A stretch of DNA of 64,000 nucleotides from CAHJXF01 sp038254545 (GCA_038254545.1 JBBSGB010000003.1:62001-126000); one strand, 5' to 3'; counted from the stretch's first letter, positions 24,120-35,136 are shown. Notes: a model not told the origin generated them from the letters alone. A program made the numbers and translations.

Positions 24120-26174
24120 TTGCCCTCGTCCCCACCCGATCGCGCTCTTAGAATCGCGGAAATATTTTCCGGGGACGGGCCATTGGCCGAACAGGTCGCG
24201 GCCTATCGGCCACGCGAAGGCCAGTTCGAAATGGCGGGGGCCGTTGCCAAGGCGATCGACGATTGCGGCACGCTGATCGCCGAGGCAGGCACCGGCACCG
24301 GCAAGACCTTCGCCTATCTCGTGCCCGCGTTGCTGTGGGGCGGCAAGGTGATCGTTTCGACCGGCACCAAGACGCTGCAGGACCAGTTGTTCAGGAAGGA
24401 CATCCCCACGGTGCGCGCGGCACTGCATGCTCCGGTCACGGTCGCGTTGCTCAAGGGCCGCGCCAACTACGTGTGCCACGAGTATCTCAAGCGCACGCAG
24501 GACAACGGCCGCCTCGGCTCGAGGCAGGATGCGGTCCACCTGCGGGCGATCGCGCGCTTCGCGCAGTCGAGTGGAAGCGGCGATCGCGCCGAATTGCCCG
24601 AGGTGCCCGAGCAGGCGCCGGTGTGGAATCTGGTCACCTCCACCCGCGACAATTGCCTGGGCGCCGAATGCGCGCACTACCGCGAGTGCTTCGTGATGAA
24701 GGCACGCCGCGCTGCGCAGGAAGCCGACGTGGTGGTCGTCAATCACCATCTGTTCTTCGCTGACTTGGTGTTGCGCGACGAGGGCATCACCGATCTCCTT
24801 CCCACCGCGAACACAGTGATCTTCGACGAAGCGCATCAGCTTGCCGAGACCGCGACGATGTTCTTCGGGGAGACTGTATCGACGTCGCAGTTGCTCGAGC
24901 TCGCGCGCGACGTGCTGGCCGAAGGCCACACCCACGCGCGCGACGCGATGCGATGGGTCGATGTCGTCGCGCCGCTCGAGAAAGCCGCGCGCGATCTGCG
25001 CCTCGCGTTTGGAAGCGACATGCAGCGGATGAACCTGAACCAGATCGCGCCGGCCAGTCCGCTGCATGCGGCGGTCGAGCACGCGCACCGCGAGTTGCTG
25101 ACGCTCGCCGCGATCCTCGAGAAACAGGCCGAGCGCGCAGAGACGCTGGAGCAGTGCTGGCGGCGCGCGATCGCTTTGGCCGAGAGGCTCGCACGGTGGA
25201 AGAACGTCGAGGATGAGAATGAGAACGCCGACGCTCCGACAATCCGCTGGATCGAGGCCTACGCGCACAGCTTGCAGTTGCATCGAACACCGCTGTCGGT
25301 TGCCGAGATCTTCAATCGCGAACGCGAGAGTCATGCGCGCGCGTGGATCTTCACGTCGGCCACGCTGGCGGTGAAGAACGACTTCGAGCATTTCGCTGCG
25401 CAGCTCGGCCTGTCGGGTGCGAACGCGCAGAGCTGGCCCAGCCCCTTCGCCTACGACACCCAGGGCTTGCTCTATCTGCCCGAGGGCCTCCCCGATCCAA
25501 TGTCGCCGCGCTACACGGCCACGGTCGTCGAAGCCGCATGGCCCGTGATCCGCGCCGCGGGCGGGCGAACCTTCGTGCTGTGCACCACCTTGCGTGCCGT
25601 GAAGGCTGCGGGCGAATTGCTCAAGGCGAAGATCAAAGCCGAAGGACTGGACTTCCCGCTACTGGTACAGGGCGAGGGCAGCCGCAGTGAACTGCTCGAA
25701 CGCTTTCGCCGCGCCGGCAACGCGGTGCTGGTGGGCAGCCAGAGTTTCTGGGAGGGTGTCGATGTGCGCGGACGCGCGCTGTCGGTGGTGGTGATCGACA
25801 AGCTGCCGTTCGCGCCGCCCGACGATCCGGTGCTGGCCGCGCGCCTGGACGCGATCTCCAAACGCGGCGGCAATCCCTTCATGGATTATCAATTGCCGTC
25901 GGCGGTGATCAGCCTGAAGCAGGGTGCGGGGCGATTGATCCGCGACGAAACCGATCGCGGCGTGCTGATGATCTGCGACCCGCGCCTGGTGACGAAGCCT
26001 TATGGCCGCCGCATCTGGCAGAGCCTGCCGCCGTTTCGACGAACGCGCGACGCGCTGGTGGCGACTGAGTTCTTCGATAGCAACTGGGATACGGACGCCA
26101 AAACGAACGAGGACGCGAACGAAGACCCGGCCTACGCGATCACCAGAACTTCCACCACGGCGTCTTTTCCTTGA
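24120..26174 (+). CDS. DinG/YoaA-family iron-sulfur ATP-dependent DNA helicase
   Basis: A 684-residue XPD-like superfamily 2 helicase. Walker A is AEAGTGTGKTFAYLVPALL and the DEAH box is VIFDEAHQLAE. Four cysteines in the FeS region (NYVCHEYL, NCLGAECAHYREC) point to a [4Fe-4S] cluster. The C-terminal helicase motifs include VGSQSFWEGVDVRG and QGAGRLIRDETDRGVLMICD. Such helicases resolve R-loops, G-quadruplexes or stalled forks. The apparent start is TTG at 24120 with no good ribosome-binding site. The 3' end overlaps the convergent bamD gene by 35 bases. Confidence 0.9.
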   Translation: MPSSPPDRALRIAEIFSGDGPLAEQVAAYRPREGQFEMAGAVAKAIDDCGTLIAEAGTGTGKTFAYLVPALLWGGKVIVSTGTKTLQDQLFRKDIPTVRAALHAPVTVALLKGRANYVCHEYLKRTQDNGRLGSRQDAVHLRAIARFAQSSGSGDRAELPEVPEQAPVWNLVTSTRDNCLGAECAHYRECFVMKARRAAQEADVVVVNHHLFFADLVLRDEGITDLLPTANTVIFDEAHQLAETATMFFGETVSTSQLLELARDVLAEGHTHARDAMRWVDVVAPLEKAARDLRLAFGSDMQRMNLNQIAPASPLHAAVEHAHRELLTLAAILEKQAERAETLEQCWRRAIALAERLARWKNVEDENENADAPTIRWIEAYAHSLQLHRTPLSVAEIFNRERESHARAWIFTSATLAVKNDFEHFAAQLGLSGANAQSWPSPFAYDTQGLLYLPEGLPDPMSPRYTATVVEAAWPVIRAAGGRTFVLCTTLRAVKAAGELLKAKIKAEGLDFPLLVQGEGSRSELLERFRRAGNAVLVGSQSFWEGVDVRGRALSVVVIDKLPFAPPDDPVLAARLDAISKRGGNPFMDYQLPSAVISLKQGAGRLIRDETDRGVLMICDPRLVTKPYGRRIWQSLPPFRRTRDALVATEFFDSNWDTDAKTNEDANEDPAYAITRTSTTASFP

Positions 26175-26940
26175 CCGCGTTGACGTTCTCGGAATAGTTC
26201 TGTTCCAGCACGCGCTTCGCATCGTCGCGCAGCACCGGCAACTGAAGGCCATCGTAGGCCGCGACCATGATCGCCAGCGCATCGTGAACCGCGGGCGCCT
26301 GCTGATACTGCTGGACGACGATTTGCGCGCGATTGGCCGCGGCAACGTAGGCGCCGCGCCGCAGGTAATAGCGCGCAACGTGGACTTCGTGCGCGGCCAT
26401 CGCGTTGACGAGGTACTTCATGCGCACGATCGCGTCGGGCGTGTACTTGCTTTCGGGAAACTTGACCGCGAGTTCGCGGAAAGAATCGAAGGCATCGCGC
26501 AGCGCCTTCGGGTCGCGCTCGGTCAGATCCTGCGCCGCGAGCGAACCGAGAAGCCCGAGGTTGTCGTTGAAGTTGACCAAACCCTTCAGGTAATAGACGT
26601 AGTCGGCGTTCGGGCTGTTGGGATACTGCTTGATGAAGCGGTCAGCCGCAGCGATCGCCAGATCCTTCTCGCCGTCTTTCCATTGCGCGTAGGCGATTTC
26701 CATCTGCGCCTGCTGCGCATAGCGGCCGAACGGATAGCGCGTTTGCAGCTTCTCGAACAGCTTGATGGCATTGCCATAGCCGCCGGCGGACATCTCGTCC
26801 TCGGCTTCCGAATATAATTTCTGCGCGCTCCATCCCGCGGTCTTGTCGCTGGAATCGCCGGAGAATATCCCGCAGCCGCCGATCAGGGTTGCGCATGCAA
26901 CCACTCCCGCGACGGCGCATCGGCGCAGGGCGTCCCGCAT
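26140..26940 (-). CDS. bamD: Outer-membrane assembly lipoprotein BamD
   Basis: A 266-residue lipoprotein with the lipobox LIGGC at residue 23 and a TPR-type helical body: GWSAQKLYSEAEDEMSAGGY, FIKQYPNSPNADYVYYLKGL and FPESKYTPDAIVRM. These match BamD (ComL), the essential partner of BamA in inserting beta-barrels. The C-terminus ends NAVKEKTPWWKFW. I chose the ATG at 26940 so that the lipobox is correctly placed. It is divergent from rluD, the usual arrangement in Betaproteobacteria. Confidence 0.93.
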   Translation of the reverse strand: MRDALRRCAVAGVVACATLIGGCGIFSGDSSDKTAGWSAQKLYSEAEDEMSAGGYGNAIKLFEKLQTRYPFGRYAQQAQMEIAYAQWKDGEKDLAIAAADRFIKQYPNSPNADYVYYLKGLVNFNDNLGLLGSLAAQDLTERDPKALRDAFDSFRELAVKFPESKYTPDAIVRMKYLVNAMAAHEVHVARYYLRRGAYVAAANRAQIVVQQYQQAPAVHDALAIMVAAYDGLQLPVLRDDAKRVLEQNYSENVNAVKEKTPWWKFW

Positions 26941-27037
26941 TGAGTCCTTTGCCGAACGCGTCGCCGATTGCTGCGTTTCGCGCGAATCCGCGCGCGAATT
27001 TTCAAAATACGCACCACTCAGAATAGCTTCGTCCTTC

Positions 27038-28147
<1,110 letters not shown>

Positions 28148-28183
28148 CGCGCGACCCATGACGCGATATGAATCGAGCCGGGT

Positions 28184-28948
28184 GTGAATATCGGTGACCT
28201 GATCGTTCCCTCCTGGCACGCGCCGTCGAACGTCCACGCATGGATGACGACGCGTGGCGGCGGCGTCAGCCAGGGGCCTTATGGTGCCGCGCCGGGTGGT
28301 GGGCTCAATCTCGGCCTGGGCTCGGGCGATGCACGCGACGCGATTCTGGCGAATCGGGCGCTTTTGCGCGCGCATCTGCCAGCCGATCCGAAATGGTTGG
28401 CGCAGGTTCACGGTGTGCGCGTTGTCGACGCGGGGCAGGTCGGTGACGCGTTTGATGGCGCAGCGGTCGAGGCCGATGCGTCGTTCACGAACGCACCCGG
28501 CATCGTCTGCGCGATCCTCGTCGCCGATTGCATGCCGGTGCTGTTGTGCGACCGTCAGGGCACGCGCGTCGCGGCGGCGCATGCGGGTTGGCGGGGGCTT
28601 GCCACCGGCGTACTCGAAGCGACGCTCGCAACCGGCGGCTTCGATCCGCGCGACACGATGGCGTGGATCGGACCCGCGATCGGCCCGACGCGCTTCGAAG
28701 TCGGTGACGATGTGCGCGACGCCTTCATCACCACCGACGCGGCGTACGCGCAAGCGTTCAGCCGGCACGGGGAGACGAAGTGGCTGGCCGACCTGGCCCG
28801 CCTCGCGCGCATGCGCCTCCACGCCTGCGGCGTGACCGACGTCGTCGCGAGCGGGCTGTGCACTGCATCGGATGCGCAGCGCTTCTATTCGTATCGCCGA
28901 GACGGCGTCACTGGGCGCATGGCCGCGTTGATCTGGATCGATCACTGA
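28184..28948 (+). CDS. pgeF: PgeF/YfiH multicopper-oxidase-fold purine nucleoside phosphorylase
   Basis: A 254-residue member of the laccase-domain family. The zinc ligands are visible in WLAQVHGVRV, VADCMPVLLCD and AAAHAGWRGLATGV. The family was called polyphenol oxidase; characterised members act on purine nucleosides or edit peptidoglycan precursors. It starts at a GTG at 28184, just behind rluD. Its 3' end overlaps a convergent small membrane-protein gene by 7 bases. Confidence 0.92.
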   Translation: MNIGDLIVPSWHAPSNVHAWMTTRGGGVSQGPYGAAPGGGLNLGLGSGDARDAILANRALLRAHLPADPKWLAQVHGVRVVDAGQVGDAFDGAAVEADASFTNAPGIVCAILVADCMPVLLCDRQGTRVAAAHAGWRGLATGVLEATLATGGFDPRDTMAWIGPAIGPTRFEVGDDVRDAFITTDAAYAQAFSRHGETKWLADLARLARMRLHACGVTDVVASGLCTASDAQRFYSYRRDGVTGRMAALIWIDH

Positions 28949-29205
28949 GCGTCTCGGTCGTCGCTGTCTTTCTTCCGGTGATCGGCCCGCGCCGGATCGA
29001 AGCTCGCGCCGGACTTCGGCCGCGCAGATCCGAGCATCCGGTTGCGATGGCGCTGCGGTGTGCCGACCAGCCAGAGAAAAAGGGCGAGCGGTAGCAGCCC
29101 ATAGATGAACAGGGTCACGATACCGCCGGCTACCGACGACGTCACCCCCTCGACCGCCGCCATGCAGCCGACCACGAACATCCACCCGATCGCAACGATG
29201 TACAT
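28942..29205 (-). CDS. Small membrane protein of unknown function
   Basis: An 87-residue protein with two hydrophobic segments (about 3-24 and 28-48, the second containing GGIVTLFIYGLLPLALFLWL). A charged cytoplasmic tail ends RKKDSDDRDAQ. The ATG follows GAAGGA-like purines only weakly. It converges on pgeF and is divergent from phaC. I do not recognise a named family; small proteins like this are often found next to PHA synthase genes in Betaproteobacteria, which may be chance. Confidence 0.6.
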   Translation of the reverse strand: MYIVAIGWMFVVGCMAAVEGVTSSVAGGIVTLFIYGLLPLALFLWLVGTPQRHRNRMLGSARPKSGASFDPARADHRKKDSDDRDAQ

Positions 29206-29290
29206 GAAGGATTTCCGTCAACGCGCTTCGACATTGTTTCGGCGCGAATCGCCGTAATCGACCCGATCGCAATGCGCGCCTCCTGCTGGT

Positions 29291-29319
29291 TTGACACTCG
29301 CTGATGCGGAACGCAGAAT
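29291..29319 (+). promoter_or_regulatory. Putative sigma-70 promoter of phaC
   Basis: TTGACA at 29291-29296 is followed after 17 bases by CAGAAT at 29314-29319. The perfect -35 element and ideal spacing make it a good candidate for the pha genes, leaving an untranslated leader of about 85 bases. GGGGAGA precedes the phaC ATG. Confidence 0.45.
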
Positions 29320-29409
29320 CGACTCGATCGAATTTGCTGGGACAATCGCCGGGATCACCGCTGCTACTTCCGCTACCGGTACGATAACAACAGGGTTCGG
29401 GGAGACGAT

Positions 29410-31173
29410 ATGGAAGCTTCGACATTCGCATGGCCCATGACCGATCTGCGCGCCATGAACATGGACTTCGCCGACCCTTCGCAGTGGATGACCCAGTTGC
29501 TCAAGCCGTGGTCCGATGCCATGCCGATGGTTTCGGGCGATGCCGTCGGCGGCGGCATCGACTCGACGGCATTCAGGATCGATCCGGCCCGCCTGCTCGA
29601 ACTCCAGAACGACTATGCGCGCGAGTGGTCGGCGCTCTGGTCGTCGTGGGCAGAGGGGAAGCAGGCGCCGTTCTCCGACAAGCGCTTCGGCTCGGAAGCC
29701 TGGAGCGGCCCGCACGGATTCATCGCCGATCTCTATCTGTTGAACGCGCGCTTCATCAACGGCATGGCCGAGGCTGTCGAGGCCGACGCGAAGACGCGCG
29801 CCAAGATCCGCTTCGCGGTTCAGCAGTGGGTCGATGCGATGGCGCCGTCCAACTACCTCGCGCTCAACCCGGACGCGTTGAAGAAGCTGGTCGATACCAA
29901 GGGCGAAAGCCTGCGCGCCGGCCTGACGCAGTTCCTGGCCGATGCGCAGAAGGGTCGCATCTCGATGACCGACGAGGCCGCGTTCGAAGTCGGTCGCAAT
30001 GTCGCAACCAGCGAAGGCAAGGTGGTCTTCGAGAACGAGATCTTCCAGCTCATCCAGTACAAGCCGCTGACCGCAACGGTCTTCGAGAAGCCGATCCTGA
30101 TGGTGCCTCCGTGCATCAACAAGTTCTACATCATGGATCTGCAGCCCGAGAACTCGCTAGTGCGCAACGCGGTGGCCGAAGGGCACACGACGTTCCTGAT
30201 GTCGTGGCGCAATCCGATGGCCGAGCAGGCGCGGCTGAGCTGGGACGACTACATCGAAGACGGCGTGATCCGCGCGATCGACGTGGTGCGGGCAATCTCG
30301 AAACAGAAAACCATCGACATGCTGGGCTTCTGCGTCGGCGGCACGATGCTGACCACGGCGCTCGCCGTGCTCGCGGGGCGCGAGAAGGGCGTCGATGCGC
30401 AACCCGCGGCCTCGCTCACCTTGCTGACGACGTTGCTCGATTTTTCCGACACCGGCATCCTCGACGTATTCATCGACGAAGCCTCGGTGAAGAAACGCGA
30501 AGCGACCTTGGGCGGGAAGAACGGCGGCGAGGTCGGACTGCTGCCGGCGCGCGATCTCGCCACCTCATTCGCGTTCCTGCGCCCGAACGATCTGGTGTGG
30601 AACTATGTAGTCAGCAACTATCTGAAGGGCGAGGCGCCGCCGCCTTTCGATCTCTTGTACTGGAACGCCGACAGCACCAATCTGCCCGGCCCGTTCTTCG
30701 TCTGGTACCTGCGCAACACCTATCTCGAAAACAGGTTGATGCGGCCGGGCGCCACCGAGGTCTGCGGCGTGGCGCTCGACCTGGGCAAGATCCAGTCGCC
30801 GGCGTTCATCTATGCATCGCGTGAGGACCATATCGTGCCGTGGCCGGCCGCGTATGCGAGCACGCAAATCCTCAAGGGACCGAAGAAGTTCGTGCTCGGC
30901 GCGTCGGGCCATATCGCCGGCGTGATCAATCCACCTTCGAAGAAAAAGCGCAGCCACTGGACCTTCGATCCGCCGCGCGGCAAGTTTGCCGAAGACGCCG
31001 ACGCCTGGTTCGCATCGTCCACCGAGACGCCCGGCAGCTGGTGGCCCGAGTGGACCACGTGGCTTGCGAAATATGCGGGCAAGAAGGTCAAGGTCAAGAC
31101 GGCCTACGGAAGCTCGCAGTTCAAACCGACCGAAGCGGCGCCCGGCCGTTATGTGCAGGTTCGCGCGACCTGA
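29410..31173 (+). CDS. phaC: Class I polyhydroxyalkanoate synthase
   Basis: A 587-residue PHA polymerase. The lipase-box-like active site GFCVGGTML holds the catalytic Cys308; the downstream ASREDHIVPWPAAY and GASGHIAGVINPP supply the Asp and His of the triad. Length and the N-terminal region of about 90 residues fit class I enzymes that polymerise 3-hydroxybutyryl-CoA. It is followed in the same direction by phaA and phaB, giving the classical phaCAB order. No phasin or PhaR regulator lies in the window. Confidence 0.96.
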   Translation: MEASTFAWPMTDLRAMNMDFADPSQWMTQLLKPWSDAMPMVSGDAVGGGIDSTAFRIDPARLLELQNDYAREWSALWSSWAEGKQAPFSDKRFGSEAWSGPHGFIADLYLLNARFINGMAEAVEADAKTRAKIRFAVQQWVDAMAPSNYLALNPDALKKLVDTKGESLRAGLTQFLADAQKGRISMTDEAAFEVGRNVATSEGKVVFENEIFQLIQYKPLTATVFEKPILMVPPCINKFYIMDLQPENSLVRNAVAEGHTTFLMSWRNPMAEQARLSWDDYIEDGVIRAIDVVRAISKQKTIDMLGFCVGGTMLTTALAVLAGREKGVDAQPAASLTLLTTLLDFSDTGILDVFIDEASVKKREATLGGKNGGEVGLLPARDLATSFAFLRPNDLVWNYVVSNYLKGEAPPPFDLLYWNADSTNLPGPFFVWYLRNTYLENRLMRPGATEVCGVALDLGKIQSPAFIYASREDHIVPWPAAYASTQILKGPKKFVLGASGHIAGVINPPSKKKRSHWTFDPPRGKFAEDADAWFASSTETPGSWWPEWTTWLAKYAGKKVKVKTAYGSSQFKPTEAAPGRYVQVRAT

Positions 31174-31209
31174 CCGACGCAGTTTTTTCAAACCAATCAC
31201 AGGACCAAC

Positions 31210-32391
31210 ATGGACGACATCGTCATCGTGTCAGCAGGCAGAACCGGCGTCGGCAAATTCGGCGGCTCGCTGGCGAAAACTCCGGCGCCCGAGCTCGGCG
31301 CGCACGTGATCAAAGGCGTGCTGGAACGCGCGAAGCTCACGCCCGACCAGGTATCCGAAGTCATCATGGGCCAGGTGCTGACTGCGGGCTCGGGACAGAA
31401 CCCCGCGCGCCAGGCCTTGATCAAGGCCGGCATTCCGGTGGCGATCCCGGCAATGACGATCAACGTCGTGTGCGGCTCGGGTCTGAAGGCCGTAATGCTG
31501 GCCGCGCAGGCGATCGCGCATGGCGACTCCGAGATCGTGGTCGCGGGCGGCCAGGAGAACATGAGCGCCGCGCCGCACGTGTTGCCCAACTCGCGCGAGG
31601 GCCAGCGCATGGGTGACTGGAAGCTCATCGACACGATGATCGTCGATGGGCTGTGGGACGTGTACAACCAATACCACATGGGCACCACCGCCGAGAACGT
31701 CGCGAAGGAATTCTCGATCACGCGCGAGATGCAGGACACGTTCGCGGTCGCCTCGCAGAACAAGGCCGAAGCCGCGCAGAAGGCCGGGCGCTTCAAGGAC
31801 GAGATCCTGCCGCTTGCGATTGCGCAGAAGAAGGGCGACCCGATTTCGTTCGAGACCGACGAGTTCGTTCGTCACGGCGTGAAGAGCGATGCGCTTTCCG
31901 GCCTGCGGCCCGCATTCTCGAAGGACGGCACGGTGACCGCGGCGAACGCGTCGGGACTCAACGACGGGGCCGCGGCGGTGGTGGTCATGACCGCCGCCAA
32001 GGCAAAGGAACTCGGCCTGAAACCGCTCGCGCGGATCACGTCGTTCGCAACCACCGGCGTCGAGCCGCGCATCATGGGCATGGGCCCGGTCGGCGCCTCG
32101 AAGCGCGCGCTGGCCAAGGCTGGATGGAGCGCGGACCAGCTCGACCTGATGGAGATCAACGAGGCGTTCGCGGCGCAGGCCTGCGCGGTCAATCAGCAGA
32201 TGGGCTGGGACACGTCGAAGATCAACGTCAACGGCGGCGCGATCGCAATCGGCCATCCGATCGGCGCATCGGGATGTCGCATCCTCGTTTCATTGCTCTA
32301 TGAAATGCAGCGGCGCGATGCCAAGAAGGGACTCGCGTCTTTGTGCATAGGCGGAGGCATGGGTGTGGCGATGTGCGTGGAGCGCGCGTGA
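31210..32391 (+). CDS. phaA: Acetyl-CoA acetyltransferase (beta-ketothiolase)
   Basis: A 393-residue thiolase. The nucleophilic Cys88 sits in NVVCGSGLKAVML, the His motif is NGGAIAIGHPIGASG, and the second cysteine is in SLCIGGGMGVAM. It condenses two acetyl-CoA to acetoacetyl-CoA, the first step of polyhydroxybutyrate synthesis. The gene starts 36 bases after phaC and 46 bases before phaB; thiolases of fatty-acid metabolism look similar, but the context decides. Confidence 0.95.
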   Translation: MDDIVIVSAGRTGVGKFGGSLAKTPAPELGAHVIKGVLERAKLTPDQVSEVIMGQVLTAGSGQNPARQALIKAGIPVAIPAMTINVVCGSGLKAVMLAAQAIAHGDSEIVVAGGQENMSAAPHVLPNSREGQRMGDWKLIDTMIVDGLWDVYNQYHMGTTAENVAKEFSITREMQDTFAVASQNKAEAAQKAGRFKDEILPLAIAQKKGDPISFETDEFVRHGVKSDALSGLRPAFSKDGTVTAANASGLNDGAAAVVVMTAAKAKELGLKPLARITSFATTGVEPRIMGMGPVGASKRALAKAGWSADQLDLMEINEAFAAQACAVNQQMGWDTSKINVNGGAIAIGHPIGASGCRILVSLLYEMQRRDAKKGLASLCIGGGMGVAMCVERA

Positions 32392-32437
32392 TGCCCGGTT
32401 AGGCCAAAAAAAATGCACCACACAACCAGGAGACGAC

Positions 32438-33175
32438 ATGGCACAACGCATCGCATACGTGACCGGTGGCATGGGCGGTATCGGTACTTCGATCTGCCAT
32501 CGGCTGCACAAGGACGGCTATCTGGTCGTGGCCGGTTGCGGTCCGAGCCGCGATCACAAGAAGTGGCTGGACGAGCAGAAGGCAGAGGGCTACACCTTCT
32601 ACGCGTCCGCGGGCAACGTGGGTGACTGGGACTCGACCGTCGAAGCCTTCAAGAAGGTCAAGGCCGATCACGGACCGGTCGATATCCTCGTCAACAACGC
32701 CGGCATCACCAAGGACGGCATGTTCCGCAAGATGAGCCGCGAGGACTGGAGCGGGGTGATCGACACCAATCTGAATTCGCTCTTCAACGTCACCAAGCAG
32801 GTGATCGACAACATGGTCGAGCGCGGCTGGGGCCGCATCATCAACATCAGTTCGATCAACGGGCAGAAGGGCCAGTTCGGCCAGACCAACTACTCGACCG
32901 CCAAGGCCGGCATCCACGGATTCTCGATGGCGCTTGCACAGGAAGTCGCGTCCAAGGGCGTCACGGTCAACACGGTGTCGCCGGGCTACATCGGCACCGA
33001 CATGGTCCGCGCGATTCGTCAGGACGTGCTCGACAAGATCGTGTCGGGCATCCCCGTCAAGCGCCTCGGGTTGCCCGAAGAGATCGGCTCGATCGTTTCG
33101 TGGATCGCTTCCGACGAGGGGGGCTACGCGACGGGTGCGGACTTCTCGTTGAACGGTGGGCTGCACATGGGGTGA
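32438..33175 (+). CDS. phaB: NADPH-dependent acetoacetyl-CoA reductase
   Basis: A 245-residue short-chain dehydrogenase. The nucleotide-binding loop is VTGGMGGIGTSI, the structural motif is VDILVNNAGITKDG, and the catalytic Ser and YxxxK lie in INISSINGQKGQFGQTNYSTAKAG (read in parts). It reduces acetoacetyl-CoA to (R)-3-hydroxybutyryl-CoA for PhaC. The ATG at 32438 has AGGAGA upstream; the frame is open further upstream into phaA but without similarity. Confidence 0.95.
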   Translation: MAQRIAYVTGGMGGIGTSICHRLHKDGYLVVAGCGPSRDHKKWLDEQKAEGYTFYASAGNVGDWDSTVEAFKKVKADHGPVDILVNNAGITKDGMFRKMSREDWSGVIDTNLNSLFNVTKQVIDNMVERGWGRIINISSINGQKGQFGQTNYSTAKAGIHGFSMALAQEVASKGVTVNTVSPGYIGTDMVRAIRQDVLDKIVSGIPVKRLGLPEEIGSIVSWIASDEGGYATGADFSLNGGLHMG

Positions 33176-33241
33176 CGAGCGGTCGATGACGCGGGGGCGG
33201 TTCGAGATCGCGCGCGATCGGCTCCGCAGTCGGCTCTGCAG

Positions 33242-33982
33242 TCAGCTCAACTCGAAGCCGCGGCCGAACAGATCGGTCAACGCGCGACGCCCTTGCGCGC
33301 TGACCGACAGCGCGCGTGAATCGGGCACGCGGGCGATCCACCGCTTCGCGATGAAGTGATCGAGCAGCCCGACCGCGAGCGGTCCGGCGAAATGGTCGCG
33401 GCGCTCGGACCAATCGACGCAGGGGTAAACGATTCCGCGAGCGCCGCCGGGCGAGCTCGAAGATGAATTCGGCGATGACATGCCGGTCGCGTCGAAGTCG
33501 AGTTTGCTCAACCACTGTCGGCCCGACTCGGCGAGTTGAAAACGGCCGTCGGCGAGGACCAGCACATCGCGCTCGATCAGCGCATCGTGCAGATGCACGC
33601 CGAGCCTGCCGGCCAGGTGTCCATAACAACTGCGCGCTTCACGAAGCGGCCGATAAGCGGCCAGCGACCATTTGCCTCGACCGGGATCGACGGTCGTATC
33701 CCTTTCGGCAACGATCGCCAACGCCTCGAGCGCGTGCGCGATGTCGCCGTCGGCGAGCTTGAAATAGCGATGCCGCCCCTGCGCGCGCATGCTCACCAGT
33801 TCGGCGTCGAGCAACTTGGACAGATGCGCGCTGGCAGTCTGCGGCGTTACATCGACCGCGCGCGCGAGCTCGCCCGCGGTGGCGAGCGTGCCGTCGAGCA
33901 GATGCGCGAGCATGCGTGCGCGGGTGGGGTCGCCGATGATGGATGCGATGCGCGCGAAGCGGGGTTCGGGGGTGGTCTTCAT
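33242..33982 (-). CDS. ArsR-like winged-helix transcriptional regulator
   Basis: A 246-residue protein. The N-terminal 90 residues are an ArsR-type winged helix: IIGDPTRARMLAHLLDGTLA, VTPQTASAHLSKLLDAELV and RAQGRHRYFKLAD. The C-terminal half is longer than in classical ArsR proteins, with REARSCYGHLAGRLGVHLHDAL and VDWSERRDHFAGPLAVGLLDHF. This long type is known in Proteobacteria, with no fixed ligand. A Ser/Gly-rich insertion (SSPNSSSSSPGG) is probably a loop. Cysteines occur in RSCYGH and YPCVDW. It converges on phaB and is divergent from the methyltransferase gene. Confidence 0.82.
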   Translation of the reverse strand: MKTTPEPRFARIASIIGDPTRARMLAHLLDGTLATAGELARAVDVTPQTASAHLSKLLDAELVSMRAQGRHRYFKLADGDIAHALEALAIVAERDTTVDPGRGKWSLAAYRPLREARSCYGHLAGRLGVHLHDALIERDVLVLADGRFQLAESGRQWLSKLDFDATGMSSPNSSSSSPGGARGIVYPCVDWSERRDHFAGPLAVGLLDHFIAKRWIARVPDSRALSVSAQGRRALTDLFGRGFELS

Positions 33983-34119
33983 CGGGCTCTCATAAGTGGA
34001 TTCGACGCGGCAACGCGTGGGGGCGATCATCTCGCGCCGTGCGTCGTGATGCTTCGTCTCGTATCGAAGTGTCGCGTCCGTGACGCAGCGTCGAAAAGCC
34101 GGCCCGTACAATTCTGCCC

Positions 34120-35136
34120 GTGACCGACCTTTCCCATTTTCAGAATCGTCTTGCGAAGAACGCGCGCCATCTGCGCAAGTGGGCCGGGCGCTCGGACATC
34201 CATGCGTACCGCATCTATGACCGCGATGTCCCCGAGTTTCCGCTGATCATCGATCGCTTCGATGCGGCGGCGGTCGATAGTCCTGACGCGACAGAAACCT
34301 GGCTGCAACTGCAGGAGGTCGATACCGGATGGCAGCAGACGCCTGCGGAACATCGCGAGTGGATGGACCACGTGATCGACTCCGCAGTCGAGACGCTCAC
34401 CGTCGAACGTGACCGCATAGTGGTCAAGCATCGGGCGCGACAACGCGTGAAGGGCGAGAAGTCGGCGCAGCATCTGCCCACTGGTTGTGACGAAGCCGAT
34501 CTGATCGTACGCGAGGGCGGCCATCGCTTTCTCGTCAACCTCCACGGCTATCTCGACACCGGCCTGTTTCTCGATCATCGCGAAACGCGTGCGATGGTGG
34601 GGGCGCGCGCGCAGGGCAGGCGCTTCATGAATCTGTTTGCCTATACGGCAAGCTTCACCGTCTATGCGGCCAAGGCCGGCGCGCGCACGTCGGAAAGCAT
34701 CGACCTCTCGAACACCTATTGCGACTGGGCCGAGCGCAATCTGCGCCTGAATCGCATCGACTTCGCGCGGCATCGCGTGATTCGCGCCGACGTCTTCACG
34801 TGGCTGCGCCACGCTGTGACCGCATTCGAAGCAGGCGATCGGGACGCGGTCGACCTGATCGTGCTCGATCCGCCGACCTTCTCCAATTCGAAGGCGATGC
34901 AGGGCATCCTCGACGTGCAGCGCGATCATCCGTGGCTGATCCGGCAATGCCTCGCATTGCTAGCGCCAGGCGGAGAACTGTTCTTCTCGACCAATCTGCG
35001 CAGCTTCGAGCTCGACGCGTTGATCCAGCAGCGCGCGCACTTTGTCGAGATCGGTGACAAGACCGTGCCCGAAGACTTTCGCGATCGGCGCGTCCATCGC
35101 TGCTGGCACATCACGCATCCCGGGACCGCACGATGA
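34120..35136 (+). CDS. Class I SAM-dependent methyltransferase, RlmK-like
   Basis: A 338-residue protein resembling the RlmK half of the RlmKL 23S rRNA methyltransferase and the RlmI family. The SAM site is RFMNLFAYTASFTVYAAKAGA, the acidic strand is SESIDLSNTYCDWAERNL, and the catalytic motif is LIVLDPPTFSNSKAM. It lacks the RlmL half and the THUMP domain. A GTG at 34120 is the apparent start. It overlaps the following gene by 4 bases (ATGA), so it heads a coupled three-gene unit. The target, rRNA m7G, is inferred. Confidence 0.85.
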   Translation: MTDLSHFQNRLAKNARHLRKWAGRSDIHAYRIYDRDVPEFPLIIDRFDAAAVDSPDATETWLQLQEVDTGWQQTPAEHREWMDHVIDSAVETLTVERDRIVVKHRARQRVKGEKSAQHLPTGCDEADLIVREGGHRFLVNLHGYLDTGLFLDHRETRAMVGARAQGRRFMNLFAYTASFTVYAAKAGARTSESIDLSNTYCDWAERNLRLNRIDFARHRVIRADVFTWLRHAVTAFEAGDRDAVDLIVLDPPTFSNSKAMQGILDVQRDHPWLIRQCLALLAPGGELFFSTNLRSFELDALIQQRAHFVEIGDKTVPEDFRDRRVHRCWHITHPGTAR